Source: Micromonospora_J zhanjiangensis
GTDB taxonomy: Bacteria; Actinomycetota; Actinomycetes; Mycobacteriales; Micromonosporaceae
NCBI RefSeq assembly: GCF_042650605.1
Contig: NZ_JBHSBN010000012.1
Location: 1 to 64,000, forward strand
DNA length: 64,000 nt
Direction of reading: 5' to 3'
Part shown: positions 35,041 to 43,623 of the stretch, in pieces
How positions within the stretch are numbered: position 1 is the first letter of the stretch
Layout: the number at the start of each line of letters is the position of its first letter
Notes under the pieces: model-generated
What the model was told of the DNA's origin: nothing
Seen by the model: only the letters and a program-made list of their open reading frames with translations
The model's database searches: none
Position numbers and translations under genes: made by a program

Positions 35041-36231
35041 ATGAACATCACCCGAAGAGGACTTGTCGGTGGCGCCGCGTTCGGCATCGGGATGGCCGTA
35101 ATGGGGACCCCGGCGTCCGCGACGACCCGCTCCCGTGCCTGCGAGTTGCAGTCCGCCCTGGACGCGATCCACCGCGCCGGAGTACCAGGCGTCTTCGCTG
35201 AGGTACGCAAAGGTCGTGACACGTGGCGCGGCGCCTCCGGGGTCGCCGACCTACAAACGGGCCGGCGGGTCACCCCGACCCAGCGGCACCGCGTCGGCAG
35301 CATCACCAAGACCTTCACCGCAGTTGCGGTCCTGCAGCAGGTCGAGCGGGGCACGGTCGGCCTCGACGCGCCCATCGGCCGCTACCTGCCGCGGCTCGTG
35401 CCCGGAGCGCGCGGCGACAGGATCACGGTGCGGATGCTTCTCAACCACACCAGCGGCCTGCCCGACTACCTACCCTACGCGTTCCCGTCCCTCCAGACGT
35501 TCCCCGCAGCCGGATCCACCAGGAGCCTCGACGACAACCGGTTCCGGCAGTTCAGCCGAGCAGAGCTGATCGGCATGGGCGTCGACGCGCCTCCCGCCAG
35601 CGAACCGGGGGCATCCACAGGGGTGTATTCGAACACCAACTACCTGCTACTCGGCGAGCTCTTGGAGGCGGTGAGCGGCATCGGAGCCGAGCAGTACATT
35701 ACCCGCAACGTCATCGAGCCCGCCGGGCTGCGGAACACCGGCTTCCCGGCCGGGGAACGCATCGTCGGAGCGCACCCGAAAATGTACGAGTCGTTCTTCG
35801 GCCTCATCGACCCGCCGCGGGACTACAGCGTCTACAACATGTCCTGGGTGTCGACCGGAGCCGGCCTGGTGTCAACCGTCGAGGACGTCAATCGCTTCTA
35901 CGGCATGCTACTCGGCGGCAGGATCGTCAGCCCGGCGTCATTGGAGCAGATGCAGGCCACCGTCCCGGTCATCAGCCAGACCGGCGAGCCGGTCATGTAC
36001 GGTCTGGGCCTGCACAGGTTCGCCATTGCCGGCTGCGGCCCGATCTGGGGTCACGACGGCACGGTCTGGGGCGCACAGACGATGACGATGGTCAGCGCCG
36101 ACGGCAACCGGCAGCTGACCGTGGCGATGAACCTGGTGCGGTGGAACATGCTGAACGCTTCGGGGCAGCCACAGCACCACCCCATCGACGACGCCCTGTC
36201 GAGCCTGTACAAGCAGGCGATGTGTGACTGA
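35041..36231 (+). CDS. Secreted serine hydrolase of the beta-lactamase / D-Ala-D-Ala carboxypeptidase fold
   Basis: Predicted 396 residues. The N-terminus starts with a twin-arginine-like ITRRGLVGGAAFG and a hydrophobic run ending ASA, so export is likely. Active-site motifs are SITK (SXXK), YSN (YXN) and HDG near the C-terminus (WGHDGTVWG), as in class C beta-lactamase-related peptidases and esterases. It may cleave D-Ala peptides, esters or lactams; the sequence does not decide. GAAGGGG precedes the ATG. A divergent TetR gene and operator suggest induction by a small molecule. Confidence 0.82.
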   Translation: MNITRRGLVGGAAFGIGMAVMGTPASATTRSRACELQSALDAIHRAGVPGVFAEVRKGRDTWRGASGVADLQTGRRVTPTQRHRVGSITKTFTAVAVLQQVERGTVGLDAPIGRYLPRLVPGARGDRITVRMLLNHTSGLPDYLPYAFPSLQTFPAAGSTRSLDDNRFRQFSRAELIGMGVDAPPASEPGASTGVYSNTNYLLLGELLEAVSGIGAEQYITRNVIEPAGLRNTGFPAGERIVGAHPKMYESFFGLIDPPRDYSVYNMSWVSTGAGLVSTVEDVNRFYGMLLGGRIVSPASLEQMQATVPVISQTGEPVMYGLGLHRFAIAGCGPIWGHDGTVWGAQTMTMVSADGNRQLTVAMNLVRWNMLNASGQPQHHPIDDALSSLYKQAMCD

Positions 36232-36275
36232 CCTGACGATCGTTCTTCGCAAAACGCTCACGTCAACCCGGCACA

Positions 36276-36308
36276 CTGGCCTGCGCCAAAGATGGTGGCG
36301 CAGGCCAG
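36276..36308 (+). terminator. 13-bp hairpin after the serine hydrolase gene
   Basis: Bases 36276-36288 (CTGGCCTGCGCCA) pair perfectly with 36296-36308 around 7 bases, 45 bases after the stop codon. Confidence 0.6.
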
Positions 36309-36476
36309 CGTGCGCAACGCTCGTGACTGGCCCACCGCGACCGGGATCGCGGTGGCGGGAAACCTGCCCGCACCGTGTTGCGGGCCGCCCCAGCCGGCCA
36401 GAGATCTCAACGATCCGCCGGGCAACCGACGGCGGATCGTTTACGCTCGGGCGAGCATCGCCCCTGGAGGACCAGC

Positions 36477-37349
36477 ATGAGCAGCCAAAAGAATTTTGCC
36501 ACGCTGATGCCGGCGGCGTTCATCGGGCACGGCAGCCCGATGAACGCCCTCGAGCTCAATCGGTACACGCAGGCGTGGCGCACCTTCGGGCAGTCGGTGC
36601 CGCGGCCGCGGGCGATCCTGGTGGTGTCGGCCCACTGGTACATCGGGGCCACCGCCGTCACCGCGATGCCCCGACCGCAGACCATCCACGACTTCTACGG
36701 TTTCCCACCGGAGCTGTTCGACGTGCAGTACCCGGCGCCGGGTCTGCCGGAACTGGCCGAGGAGATCAGCGACGTCGTCCACCCGACCTGGGTCGGAACG
36801 GACGTCGACTCCTGGGGCATCGACCACGGCACCTGGTCGGTGCTCACCCACGCCTTCCCCGAGGCGGACATCCCCGTCGTCCAGTTGAGCATCAACGCGT
36901 TCAAGGACTTCGACTACCACCTGGAGCTCGGCGCGAAGCTCGCGCCGCTGCGCGAGCGGGGCGTGCTGATCATGGCCAGCGGCAACGTGGTGCACAACCT
37001 CGGCGGAGTGAACCCCCGGCTGGTTGACCAGGGCTTCGACTGGGCCCACCGGTTCGACGAGGCGGCGAAGGGGGTCATGCTGGACGCGCCGAGCGAGGCG
37101 GCCACGCTGGACGCCCACCGCGACTACGGCCTCGCCGCGCCGACCCCGGACCACTTCATCCCGCTGCTCTACCTTGCCGGCCTGGCCGGCACCGCCGGGG
37201 CCGGCTCCCAGGTACTGGTCGACGGGTACGCGTACGGGTCGCTGTCGATGACCGCCTACACATTGGGTCTGGCCTGCCGTCAGGAGGAGCCGCTGGCCGG
37301 GGCGCCCACCCTGCCCGACGAGGTGCCGGCGGACTCAGCCAACATCTGA
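36477..37349 (+). CDS. LigB-family extradiol dioxygenase (YgiD / DOPA dioxygenase type)
   Basis: Predicted 290 residues. The LigB fold is shown by FIGHGSPMNAL (metal His18), VVSAHWYI, the WGIDHGTWSVL loop and SGNVVHNLGG, which supply the zinc/iron ligands of this family. Bacterial YgiD proteins open the ring of catechols such as L-DOPA. GGAGG at 36466-36470 marks ATG 36477 as the start. It seems to be a single-gene unit; no further aromatic genes touch it. Confidence 0.87.
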   Translation: MSSQKNFATLMPAAFIGHGSPMNALELNRYTQAWRTFGQSVPRPRAILVVSAHWYIGATAVTAMPRPQTIHDFYGFPPELFDVQYPAPGLPELAEEISDVVHPTWVGTDVDSWGIDHGTWSVLTHAFPEADIPVVQLSINAFKDFDYHLELGAKLAPLRERGVLIMASGNVVHNLGGVNPRLVDQGFDWAHRFDEAAKGVMLDAPSEAATLDAHRDYGLAAPTPDHFIPLLYLAGLAGTAGAGSQVLVDGYAYGSLSMTAYTLGLACRQEEPLAGAPTLPDEVPADSANI

Positions 37350-37359
37350 GCTTGTTCTG

Positions 37360-37372
37360 CCCCCCCCCCCCC
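37360..37372. repeat. Run of 13 cytosines
   Basis: A C13 homopolymer begins 11 bases after the dioxygenase stop, in the gap between two converging genes. Long G/C runs are slippage-prone, but here no coding frame or promoter depends on its length. Its exact length may also be a sequencing uncertainty. Confidence 0.8.
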
Positions 37373-37476
37373 GTTCGCTGTTTGCGGGTGTGATGGTCAG
37401 GTCGCGTTTGGCGGTTTTGCCGGCGTCGTGAACAACCAGGAGTACGCCGGACTGACGGGGTCTGAAGCGACGGGGT

Positions 37477-38715
37477 TCACTCACTCAGGTCGACCTCGAC
37501 GGCGACATCGCCGGGCCGGTCGAGTCGTAGCGTGGTGGTGCGTCCGAGGGCGGACACCTCGTACGTGCCGAGAAAGCCGGCGAACCGCAGCCTGCCCGCC
37601 GCGTCGGTGGCGGTCTTCGTCGGCGGCAGCCACCATTGTTCCTTGATGAGCGAACGCAGCGCCTCGTACGCGGGCTTGGTCGTGCCGTCGGCGCGCAGCA
37701 AGCCCCCGGGCGCGCCGAGCCACCCCCCGTCCGTGAACCCCCAGTACGTGATCGCCTGCACCGACGGGTGCGACAGCAGGGTCCGGTAGTGCCGGGTGAT
37801 CTCGTCGGCCTGGCGCTGCTCGCCGTCGGTCGTCGTCGGCCACTGCGCGACCTGGTAGTCGTTGAGATCGTCGATCTCCGGCGGCATGAGGTGGCCCGAG
37901 ACGATTGTCGTTTCGGTGAAGTGGATGGGCAGACCGAACCGGGAGAACCGATCGAGGACGCCGAGTGTCTTTTCCTCACCCCAGTACCCCTGGTGCATGT
38001 GGCTCTGCAGACCGAGCGCGTCGATCCGGATGCCCGCTTCCAACACGCCCTCGATCAGGCACTCGTACGCCGCGGACATGTCGAAGTCGTTCAGCAGCAG
38101 GGTCGCCTGCGGATTGGCCGCGCGGGCCGCGTCGACGACCATGCGGATCATGGGGATGCGGCCCATCTCGCGGCACACCCGGGTGATGCCGTTGTCGTAC
38201 CGGTCGAAGATGGGCATGATGACGGCCTCGTTGATGACGTCCCAGGCGTCGATGACCCCCGCGAAGCCCGCGACCTCGCGTTCGATCCGAGCCGTCAGCG
38301 CCTGGGCGATCTCGGCGTTGGACAGATCCAGCAGCCACTCCGGGGCCACCGTGTGCCAGGCCAGCGGATGGCCCTTGACCACGCAGCCGCGTGTGGTGAG
38401 CCACCGCGCGGTACGCAGCAGGCGGGCCGGGTCGGGCTGACCGCGTACCGGCTCGAAGCGGCCCCAGTAGAACGGCAGGGTCGCGAAGTTGAACAGCTCG
38501 AGCCACCGGCCGGCAGGAGCGTCGGCCGCCGGCTCGGCGGTCTCGGCGTCGGCTGGGGACTCGAAGTCGGTGCAGCCGAAGAGGAACTGGTGGCCGGTCT
38601 GCTGGAGGAGCACCTCTCGATCGGGCAGGGGTGCCCCGTTCGCGGTGACGGTCGCGGTCACCTGGGCGGTGCGGTGTCTGCGGATCGGCTCGGTCACTCC
38701 ATTCATGCCCGCCAT
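37477..38715 (-). CDS. GH10 family endo-beta-1,4-xylanase-like enzyme without signal peptide
   Basis: Predicted 412 residues. A short N-terminal beta module (about 15-50, ending QFLFGCTDF) leads into a GH10 TIM barrel. The acid/base is Glu163 in DAWDVINEAV and the nucleophile Glu268 in HFTETTI; WGFTDGGW and the NDFDM strand also fit. A small beta domain closes the chain (about 370-412). There is no secretion signal, so it may act on imported xylo-oligosaccharides, or its start is misplaced. ATG 38715 was chosen; ATG 38706 is possible. Confidence 0.87.
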   Translation of the reverse strand: MAGMNGVTEPIRRHRTAQVTATVTANGAPLPDREVLLQQTGHQFLFGCTDFESPADAETAEPAADAPAGRWLELFNFATLPFYWGRFEPVRGQPDPARLLRTARWLTTRGCVVKGHPLAWHTVAPEWLLDLSNAEIAQALTARIEREVAGFAGVIDAWDVINEAVIMPIFDRYDNGITRVCREMGRIPMIRMVVDAARAANPQATLLLNDFDMSAAYECLIEGVLEAGIRIDALGLQSHMHQGYWGEEKTLGVLDRFSRFGLPIHFTETTIVSGHLMPPEIDDLNDYQVAQWPTTTDGEQRQADEITRHYRTLLSHPSVQAITYWGFTDGGWLGAPGGLLRADGTTKPAYEALRSLIKEQWWLPPTKTATDAAGRLRFAGFLGTYEVSALGRTTTLRLDRPGDVAVEVDLSE

Positions 38716-38774
38716 TTTTCCACAGCCCCGCGCCCGGGCCGGATTCGTTCAGTAGTCCATAAGGCGGGAATTCC

Positions 38775-38793
38775 GGCCGTTTAGGGCCGGGAG
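38775..38793. repeat. IS200/IS605-type end hairpin
   Basis: CGGCC and GGCCG face each other around GTTTAG (about 38775-38790), next to GGGAGGAACGCCG. Short GC hairpins with a TTTAG-like loop are the subterminal ends recognised by IS200/IS605 transposases. It lies just after the TnpA remnant's stop, where the right end is expected. Confidence 0.45.
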
Positions 38794-38801
38794 GAACGCC
38801 G

Positions 38802-38917
38802 TCACGAATCGGGAGGTTTCTGGTTCTCGATGTACTGGCGGACGACGGCGAGGGGTGCGTCGCCGCCCGCACTACGCCACCCGCTGAAGCACGGGACACA
38901 GGTGCCGCGGTCCGCGC
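38802..38917 (-). pseudogene. C-terminal remnant of an IS200/IS605 TnpA transposase
   Basis: The minus-strand translation ends GGDAPLAVVRQYIENQKPPDS and stop at 38802-38804. This is how Y1 (HUH) TnpA proteins end, with the helix that carries the catalytic Tyr (here in RQYIENQ). The HUH motif and the rest are missing, and an in-frame stop lies upstream, so it is a fossil. Between it and the alcohol dehydrogenase (to 39104) I see only short unassigned sequence. Confidence 0.55.
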
Positions 38918-39104
38918 GGGAGCTGGACTATCGGTACGCCCGGGCTGCTGCGTCGGGGCAGTCGGACTGCTGGTAGATCTCCTGGGCGGCGGGTCCCGGT
39001 GGCCCTACGGCCCGGTAAGCGAGCCAGACATGGCGTTCGCCGCGTTCGTGTCGGCTGCCCTGGCTGCGGCGAAGGCGAACACCGCGTCGAGGGTGAGGCC
39101 CTGG

Positions 39105-40358
39105 TCAGGTGAAAGGCCGGTGGCTGTCTCCGCTCGGAGTCAGGACGTGCCGGGCCCGGTCCCCGGTCCAGGCCGCTTCGAGGATCGCGGTCAGGCTGGC
39201 GGTGTCGGTCGGGCCTGGATGGTTCTGGACCAAGCGGGTGACGCCACCGGCCATCTCCGCGAAGCGCGGGAGGTCGGCGCGTGCCACGCCGATGTCCGCC
39301 AAGGTGGGTGGGATGCCGATGTCGGCGAGGAGCCCGTCGAGCCAGCTGAGGAACGTGTCTGCGGCCTCGGCATCCGAGGCGTCGGTCACGTCGAGCCCGC
39401 ACACCCGGGCGAGAATGGCCAACCGGTCGCCGATGGCGTCCCTGGTCGCGTCCAGCGCGTAGGGCAGGAGCAGCCCGACGCCCAGGCCGTGCGGCGTGTG
39501 CGTGGCTGCGCCGATCGGGTACTGGAGAGCGTGTGGGGCCGCGTTGCCCGCGTGGGAGAAGGCGAGCCCGGCGAGCATGGACCCGTAGGACATGTCCGCG
39601 CGGGCGTCCGTGTCGCCTCCGTCCCTGACGGCACGACGCAGGCTGCGGGCGATCCGCTCCGCGGCTAGGAGCGCGTAGTGGTCGGTGATCGCGTTGCGGC
39701 CGAGGAACACCTGCTCCACCGGGTCGCGCGGGCCGTGGGGCCGGGGCCGGGCGGTGTAGCTCTCCACCGCGTGACAGAACGCGTCGATGCCGGAGTGGGC
39801 GGTGACGGTCGCAGGGCAGGTGTAGGTGAGTTCGGGGTCGACGATGGCGAAGTCGGGCACGATGTGAACGCTGGAAACCCCCACCTTCAGCTCGCGATCC
39901 GGGTCGGTCAACACCGAGACGGGTGTGACCTCGGAGCCGGTGCCTGCCGTCGTCGGGACCGCGACGAGCGGGAACGTCGGCCCCGGCACCTTCGACTCCC
40001 CGTAGAAGTCGCGCGGTGTCCCACCGTGGCGCCGGATGACGCCGACGATCTTGGCGAGGTCGATCACCGTGCCACCCCCGATGGCGAGGATCACGTCGGC
40101 GTCCACCTCGGCGGCGACCGGGACGGCCAGGGCGACATCGGTGACTGGCACGTCTGCGGTCGTATCGGAGAACACCTCGACGACCTCGACCTTTTCCCGT
40201 ACGGCGGCCACGATCTCGGCCACGCCGGGCTGCCCCAGTAGAACCTGGTCGGTCACGATGAGGACGCGCGAGCCGCTCGCGGCCACCACTCGTGGGATGT
40301 TCTGCGCGACTCCTTCGCCCACTATGAGCTGGCGTGGTCCGCGGAAGGTCTCAAGCAT
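39105..40358 (-). CDS. Iron-containing alcohol dehydrogenase
   Basis: Predicted 417 residues. The NAD-binding GGGTVIDLAK segment, VPTTAGTGSEVTP and the metal ligands Asp192, His196 (GIDAFCHAVES), His276 (PHALQYPIG) and His290 (HTPHGLG) define the group III Fe-alcohol dehydrogenases. Members reduce or oxidise short hydroxy-acids, diols or maleylacetate. With the neighbouring succinate-semialdehyde-type dehydrogenase, 4-hydroxybutyrate dehydrogenase is an attractive role. ATG 40358 has AAAGG at good distance; the ATG 21 bases earlier does not. Confidence 0.85.
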   Translation of the reverse strand: MLETFRGPRQLIVGEGVAQNIPRVVAASGSRVLIVTDQVLLGQPGVAEIVAAVREKVEVVEVFSDTTADVPVTDVALAVPVAAEVDADVILAIGGGTVIDLAKIVGVIRRHGGTPRDFYGESKVPGPTFPLVAVPTTAGTGSEVTPVSVLTDPDRELKVGVSSVHIVPDFAIVDPELTYTCPATVTAHSGIDAFCHAVESYTARPRPHGPRDPVEQVFLGRNAITDHYALLAAERIARSLRRAVRDGGDTDARADMSYGSMLAGLAFSHAGNAAPHALQYPIGAATHTPHGLGVGLLLPYALDATRDAIGDRLAILARVCGLDVTDASDAEAADTFLSWLDGLLADIGIPPTLADIGVARADLPRFAEMAGGVTRLVQNHPGPTDTASLTAILEAAWTGDRARHVLTPSGDSHRPFT

Positions 40359-40496
40359 GTGGGTGCCTTTCCGGAACATCGGCGCCGGTGTGCTGGGCGG
40401 ACGTCCAGGTCACCGGCGGGGCCGGGACGACGTCGGCAAGGGTGGCCTCCCGGGTGGCGCGGGCGCGTGCGCCAGGCGGCCGGAGCAGCACGCCGA

Positions 40497-41957
40497 TCAC
40501 GGCAGGTCGATCGCCGCGTAGGTGAGGTCGAGGTACTCGAGGATGCCCTCGTGCGCCCCCTCCTTGCCGAGCCCGGACTGCTTCACGCCTCCGAACGGGG
40601 CCGACGGGTCCGATATCAGGCCACGGTTGATGCCGATCATCCCGGTATCCAGGCCCTCGGCGAACCGGAGCGCCCGCTGGAGGTCACGGGTGAAGACGTA
40701 TCCGACCAGGCCGTGCTCAGTGTCGTTGGCCCTCGCCAGCACCTCGTCGTCGGACGCGAACGAGATGATCGGCGCCACCGGGCCGAAGATCTCCGCCTTC
40801 AGCATCCGTGCGTCTTCGGGCACGTTGACCAGGACTGTAGGCGGGTAGAAGTGGCCCGGCCCGTCCGGACGCTCACCGCCCACCAGGACCCGGGCGCCGC
40901 GGTCGACCGCGTCGGCGACGAGCTCGTCGATCGTGGTGACCGAGGCCTCGTCGATCAACGCCCCGACATCCACGCCGTCGTCGAGACCAGGGCCCATCGA
41001 AAGCGCGCCCATCCGCTCGGCGAAGCGCGCGGTGAACTCCTCGCGTACCGGCTCCTCGACGTAGATCCGGTTGGCCGCGACGCAGGACTCCCCGATGTTG
41101 CGCATCTTGGCCACCATGGCGCCGTCGACCGCGACGTCCAGGTCGGCGTCCGCACACACGATCAAGGCCGCGTTGCCGCCAAGTTCCATCGAGGTACGCA
41201 GCACGTTGTCCGCGGCCTGTCGTAACAGCACGCGTCCGACCTCGGTCGACCCGGTGAACGAAAGCTTGCGGGTCCGGCTGTCGGCCAGCAGTGCGCCGAC
41301 CACCCGGCCGGCACGCTTGGTGGTCACCACGTTGACGACACCCGGGGGAACGCCGACCTCCTCCATGATGCGGGCCAGCAGCAGCATGGTGAGGGGCGTC
41401 TGGGCCGCCGGCTTGGTGATCGTCGTGCAGCCCGCGGCCAACGCAGGAGCGATCTTGCGGGCGCCCATGGCCAACGGGAAGTTCCAGGGCGTCACGAGGA
41501 CGCACGGTCCGACCGGCTTCGGCACGGTGAGGATGCGATACCCACCCGCGGGAGCGGTGCTGTAGCGACCCTCGACCCGCACCGCCTCCTCGGCGAACCA
41601 CCGGAAGAACTCGGCGCCGTAGGCCACCTCTGCCCGAGCCTCGGTGAGTGGCTTGCCCATCTCGAGCGTTATCAGCCGGGCGATCTCCTCGGATCGCCCG
41701 GTGAGCGCCCGGTACGTCGCGGTCAGCAACTCGGACCGCTTCCGCGGCGGGGTCGTCGCCCATTCCGCCGCCGCCCCGCTCGCCGCGTCCAGAGCGGCGA
41801 GCCCGTCGACGACGTCGGCGTCCGCCACCTCGGCGATGGTCGTGCCGGTGGCCGGGTCCTCGACGGCGAACGTGGCTCCGCCCGCGGCGTCGCGCCAGGC
41901 GTCGCCGATCCGGAGCCGCCGGTGCTCGAGAGCCAGGACGTTCGTCGGGTCGCTCAT
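40497..41957 (-). CDS. NAD(P)-dependent aldehyde dehydrogenase, succinate-semialdehyde dehydrogenase type
   Basis: Predicted 486 residues, the full ALDH length. TLEMGKPLTEA, the catalytic Glu in MELGGNAALIV and the nucleophile Cys in GESCVAANRIYV follow the GabD subfamily closely. It would oxidise succinate semialdehyde or a similar omega-oxo acid to the dicarboxylate. It is upstream of, and probably co-transcribed with, the Fe-alcohol dehydrogenase (138 bases apart) and diverges from the GntR regulator. Confidence 0.87.
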   Translation of the reverse strand: MSDPTNVLALEHRRLRIGDAWRDAAGGATFAVEDPATGTTIAEVADADVVDGLAALDAASGAAAEWATTPPRKRSELLTATYRALTGRSEEIARLITLEMGKPLTEARAEVAYGAEFFRWFAEEAVRVEGRYSTAPAGGYRILTVPKPVGPCVLVTPWNFPLAMGARKIAPALAAGCTTITKPAAQTPLTMLLLARIMEEVGVPPGVVNVVTTKRAGRVVGALLADSRTRKLSFTGSTEVGRVLLRQAADNVLRTSMELGGNAALIVCADADLDVAVDGAMVAKMRNIGESCVAANRIYVEEPVREEFTARFAERMGALSMGPGLDDGVDVGALIDEASVTTIDELVADAVDRGARVLVGGERPDGPGHFYPPTVLVNVPEDARMLKAEIFGPVAPIISFASDDEVLARANDTEHGLVGYVFTRDLQRALRFAEGLDTGMIGINRGLISDPSAPFGGVKQSGLGKEGAHEGILEYLDLTYAAIDLP

Positions 41958-42198
41958 CGCGCCGCCTCCTGTGATCTTCGTGGTGCTGTCCGGCGTACCC
42001 CTGCGATCGCGCTGTGCGCGTGGGCGGACGGGCCACCCGCCCTCGTCGGGAGAGCGATGGCATGCGGTTCCGCGACGGTGCAGAACGGCCAGCGCCTGCC
42101 ACGTTTCCTATACGATCGAGCGAAGGCGTCAGCATGTCGCAGCGTTGTGACGGATGTCAATGGATCCCCGGAGGCGCAGGAAAGGACCTCACGTCACG

Positions 42199-42942
42199 AT
42201 GGACGACGAAGCGATGACCGCGCCGGGCCGTAGGGTCGTGACGGGCGGAACGCCACCGGGCAGATCTGGCGGCCGGCTTGCCGACGAGGTGTACGACACG
42301 CTGCTCGGACAGCTGATGTCGCTACGGATCGAGCCCGGCTCCCGCGTCACGATCGACGCCCTGGCTCGAGAGCTGGGGGTCTCGCAGACGCCGATCCGAG
42401 ACGCTCTGAACCGCATGGAGGCCGAGGGTCTGGTCGTACGGGTGCCCCATGCCGGCTACCGCATCCCACCCCAGATCACCCGTCACCGATTCGAGGACAT
42501 GCTTGAGGTCCGCCTGCTCCTCGAGCCGGCGGCGGCCCGCAGATCCGCCGAACGCGCCTCCTTGGAACAGGTGGCCGGTCTGCGACGGATGCTGGAGGAG
42601 ATGGCGGAACTGGAGGGGGGCAACGGGCCCATGGCGTACGGCGCCTTCGGGCTCCGCGACGCCGCCTTCCACGATCTCGTCGCCCTGAGCGCCGAGAACC
42701 AGGTCATCCGTGAAGCGCTCGCTCGCCTGCACAGCCACGTGCACCTCTTCCGGCTTCACCACGACACCCAGGTCACTCACTCGGCCATGGCCGAGCACGA
42801 GGAAGTCGTGGCCGCGATCGCTGCCCGTGACCCCGACGCCGCCGCCTACGCGATGCGTCGGCACATCTTGCGGTCCGGCGAGCGTTTCCGACGATTGTTC
42901 GACGAGGTCAAGGGCGCGGACCGAATAACGGTAGAGGCTTGA
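42199..42942 (+). CDS. GntR family regulator (FadR/FCD subfamily)
   Basis: Predicted 247 residues. The winged helix reads DEVYDTLLGQLMSLRIEPGSRVTIDALARELGVSQTPIRDALNRME in family order; the C-terminal FCD domain keeps the metal/ligand histidines (FHDLVALSA, HSHVHLFRLHH, EHEEVVAAI). FCD regulators respond to organic acids. It lies between the divergent dehydrogenase pair and the PfpI/hydrolase genes and likely controls both. ATG 42199 with AGGAAAGG upstream was chosen; ATG 42214 is close behind. Confidence 0.9.
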   Translation: MDDEAMTAPGRRVVTGGTPPGRSGGRLADEVYDTLLGQLMSLRIEPGSRVTIDALARELGVSQTPIRDALNRMEAEGLVVRVPHAGYRIPPQITRHRFEDMLEVRLLLEPAAARRSAERASLEQVAGLRRMLEEMAELEGGNGPMAYGAFGLRDAAFHDLVALSAENQVIREALARLHSHVHLFRLHHDTQVTHSAMAEHEEVVAAIAARDPDAAAYAMRRHILRSGERFRRLFDEVKGADRITVEA

Positions 42943-43034
42943 CGGTCGATCGAAGCCCGGGAATGCTAATTCAATCGGATCGGATCGGATTGGATTTGAT
43001 CCATCTCACCCGCCCCGGACACAAGGAGAAGCAG

Positions 43035-43604
43035 GTGCCCAGAGCGCTACTCCTGCTCGGCGACGCCGCCGAGGAGCTCGACACCATGTATCCCTACTAT
43101 CGCGTGCAGGAGGGCGGCTGGGACGTCGACGTCTCGTCGCTGACGATGCGTGACGTGCAACTGGTCATCCATGAGTTCGACCCCAACTCCGACGCCTACG
43201 TGGAGAAGAACGGCCGGAAGCTACCGGTCGACGTGCCCTGGGCCGAGGTCGACGTCGAGCGCTATGACGCCCTCATCATCCCCGGGGGACGTGCCCCCGA
43301 GTGGATCCGGGCCAACGCCGACGTCAGGCGCATCACCGAGCATTTCTTCGCGCGCAACCTCCCCGTCGCGATGGTGTGCCACGGCGCGCAGGTACCAGCG
43401 GTGTACGGGCTGCTGAAGGGTCGGAAGACGGCATGCTTCCCGCCCATCACCGGTGACATGGAGAACGCGGGCGCGACAGTCGTCGACGCTCCCGACGTCG
43501 TGGACGGCAACCTCGTCTCCTGCCGGGGATGGCCCGACATGCCGCAATTCGCCAGGGCGATGATGGAGCTCTTTTCGAAGTCCGTCAACGCCGCACCGGC
43601 ATGA
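43035..43604 (+). CDS. DJ-1/PfpI family protein
   Basis: Predicted 189 residues of the class I glutamine amidotransferase-like fold. The nucleophile elbow is AMVCHGAQ, with the preceding ALIIPGGRAPEWIR strand-loop and a Glu near the N-terminus (DAAEELD). Members act as glyoxalase/deglycase-type enzymes, chaperones or hydratases. GTG 43035 has AAGGAGA at 43023-43029 and was preferred to the longer frame. It sits between the GntR regulator and the hydrolase on the same strand. Confidence 0.83.
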   Translation: MPRALLLLGDAAEELDTMYPYYRVQEGGWDVDVSSLTMRDVQLVIHEFDPNSDAYVEKNGRKLPVDVPWAEVDVERYDALIIPGGRAPEWIRANADVRRITEHFFARNLPVAMVCHGAQVPAVYGLLKGRKTACFPPITGDMENAGATVVDAPDVVDGNLVSCRGWPDMPQFARAMMELFSKSVNAAPA

Positions 43605-43623
43605 GCACACCTGGCCCGCCCCG

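Noticed and set aside
39105..40358. Maleylacetate reductase
   Set aside because: The sequence has the general Fe-alcohol dehydrogenase motif PTTAGTGSEVTP and HTPHGLG, and no other chlorocatechol or resorcinol genes are near, so I kept the broader call.
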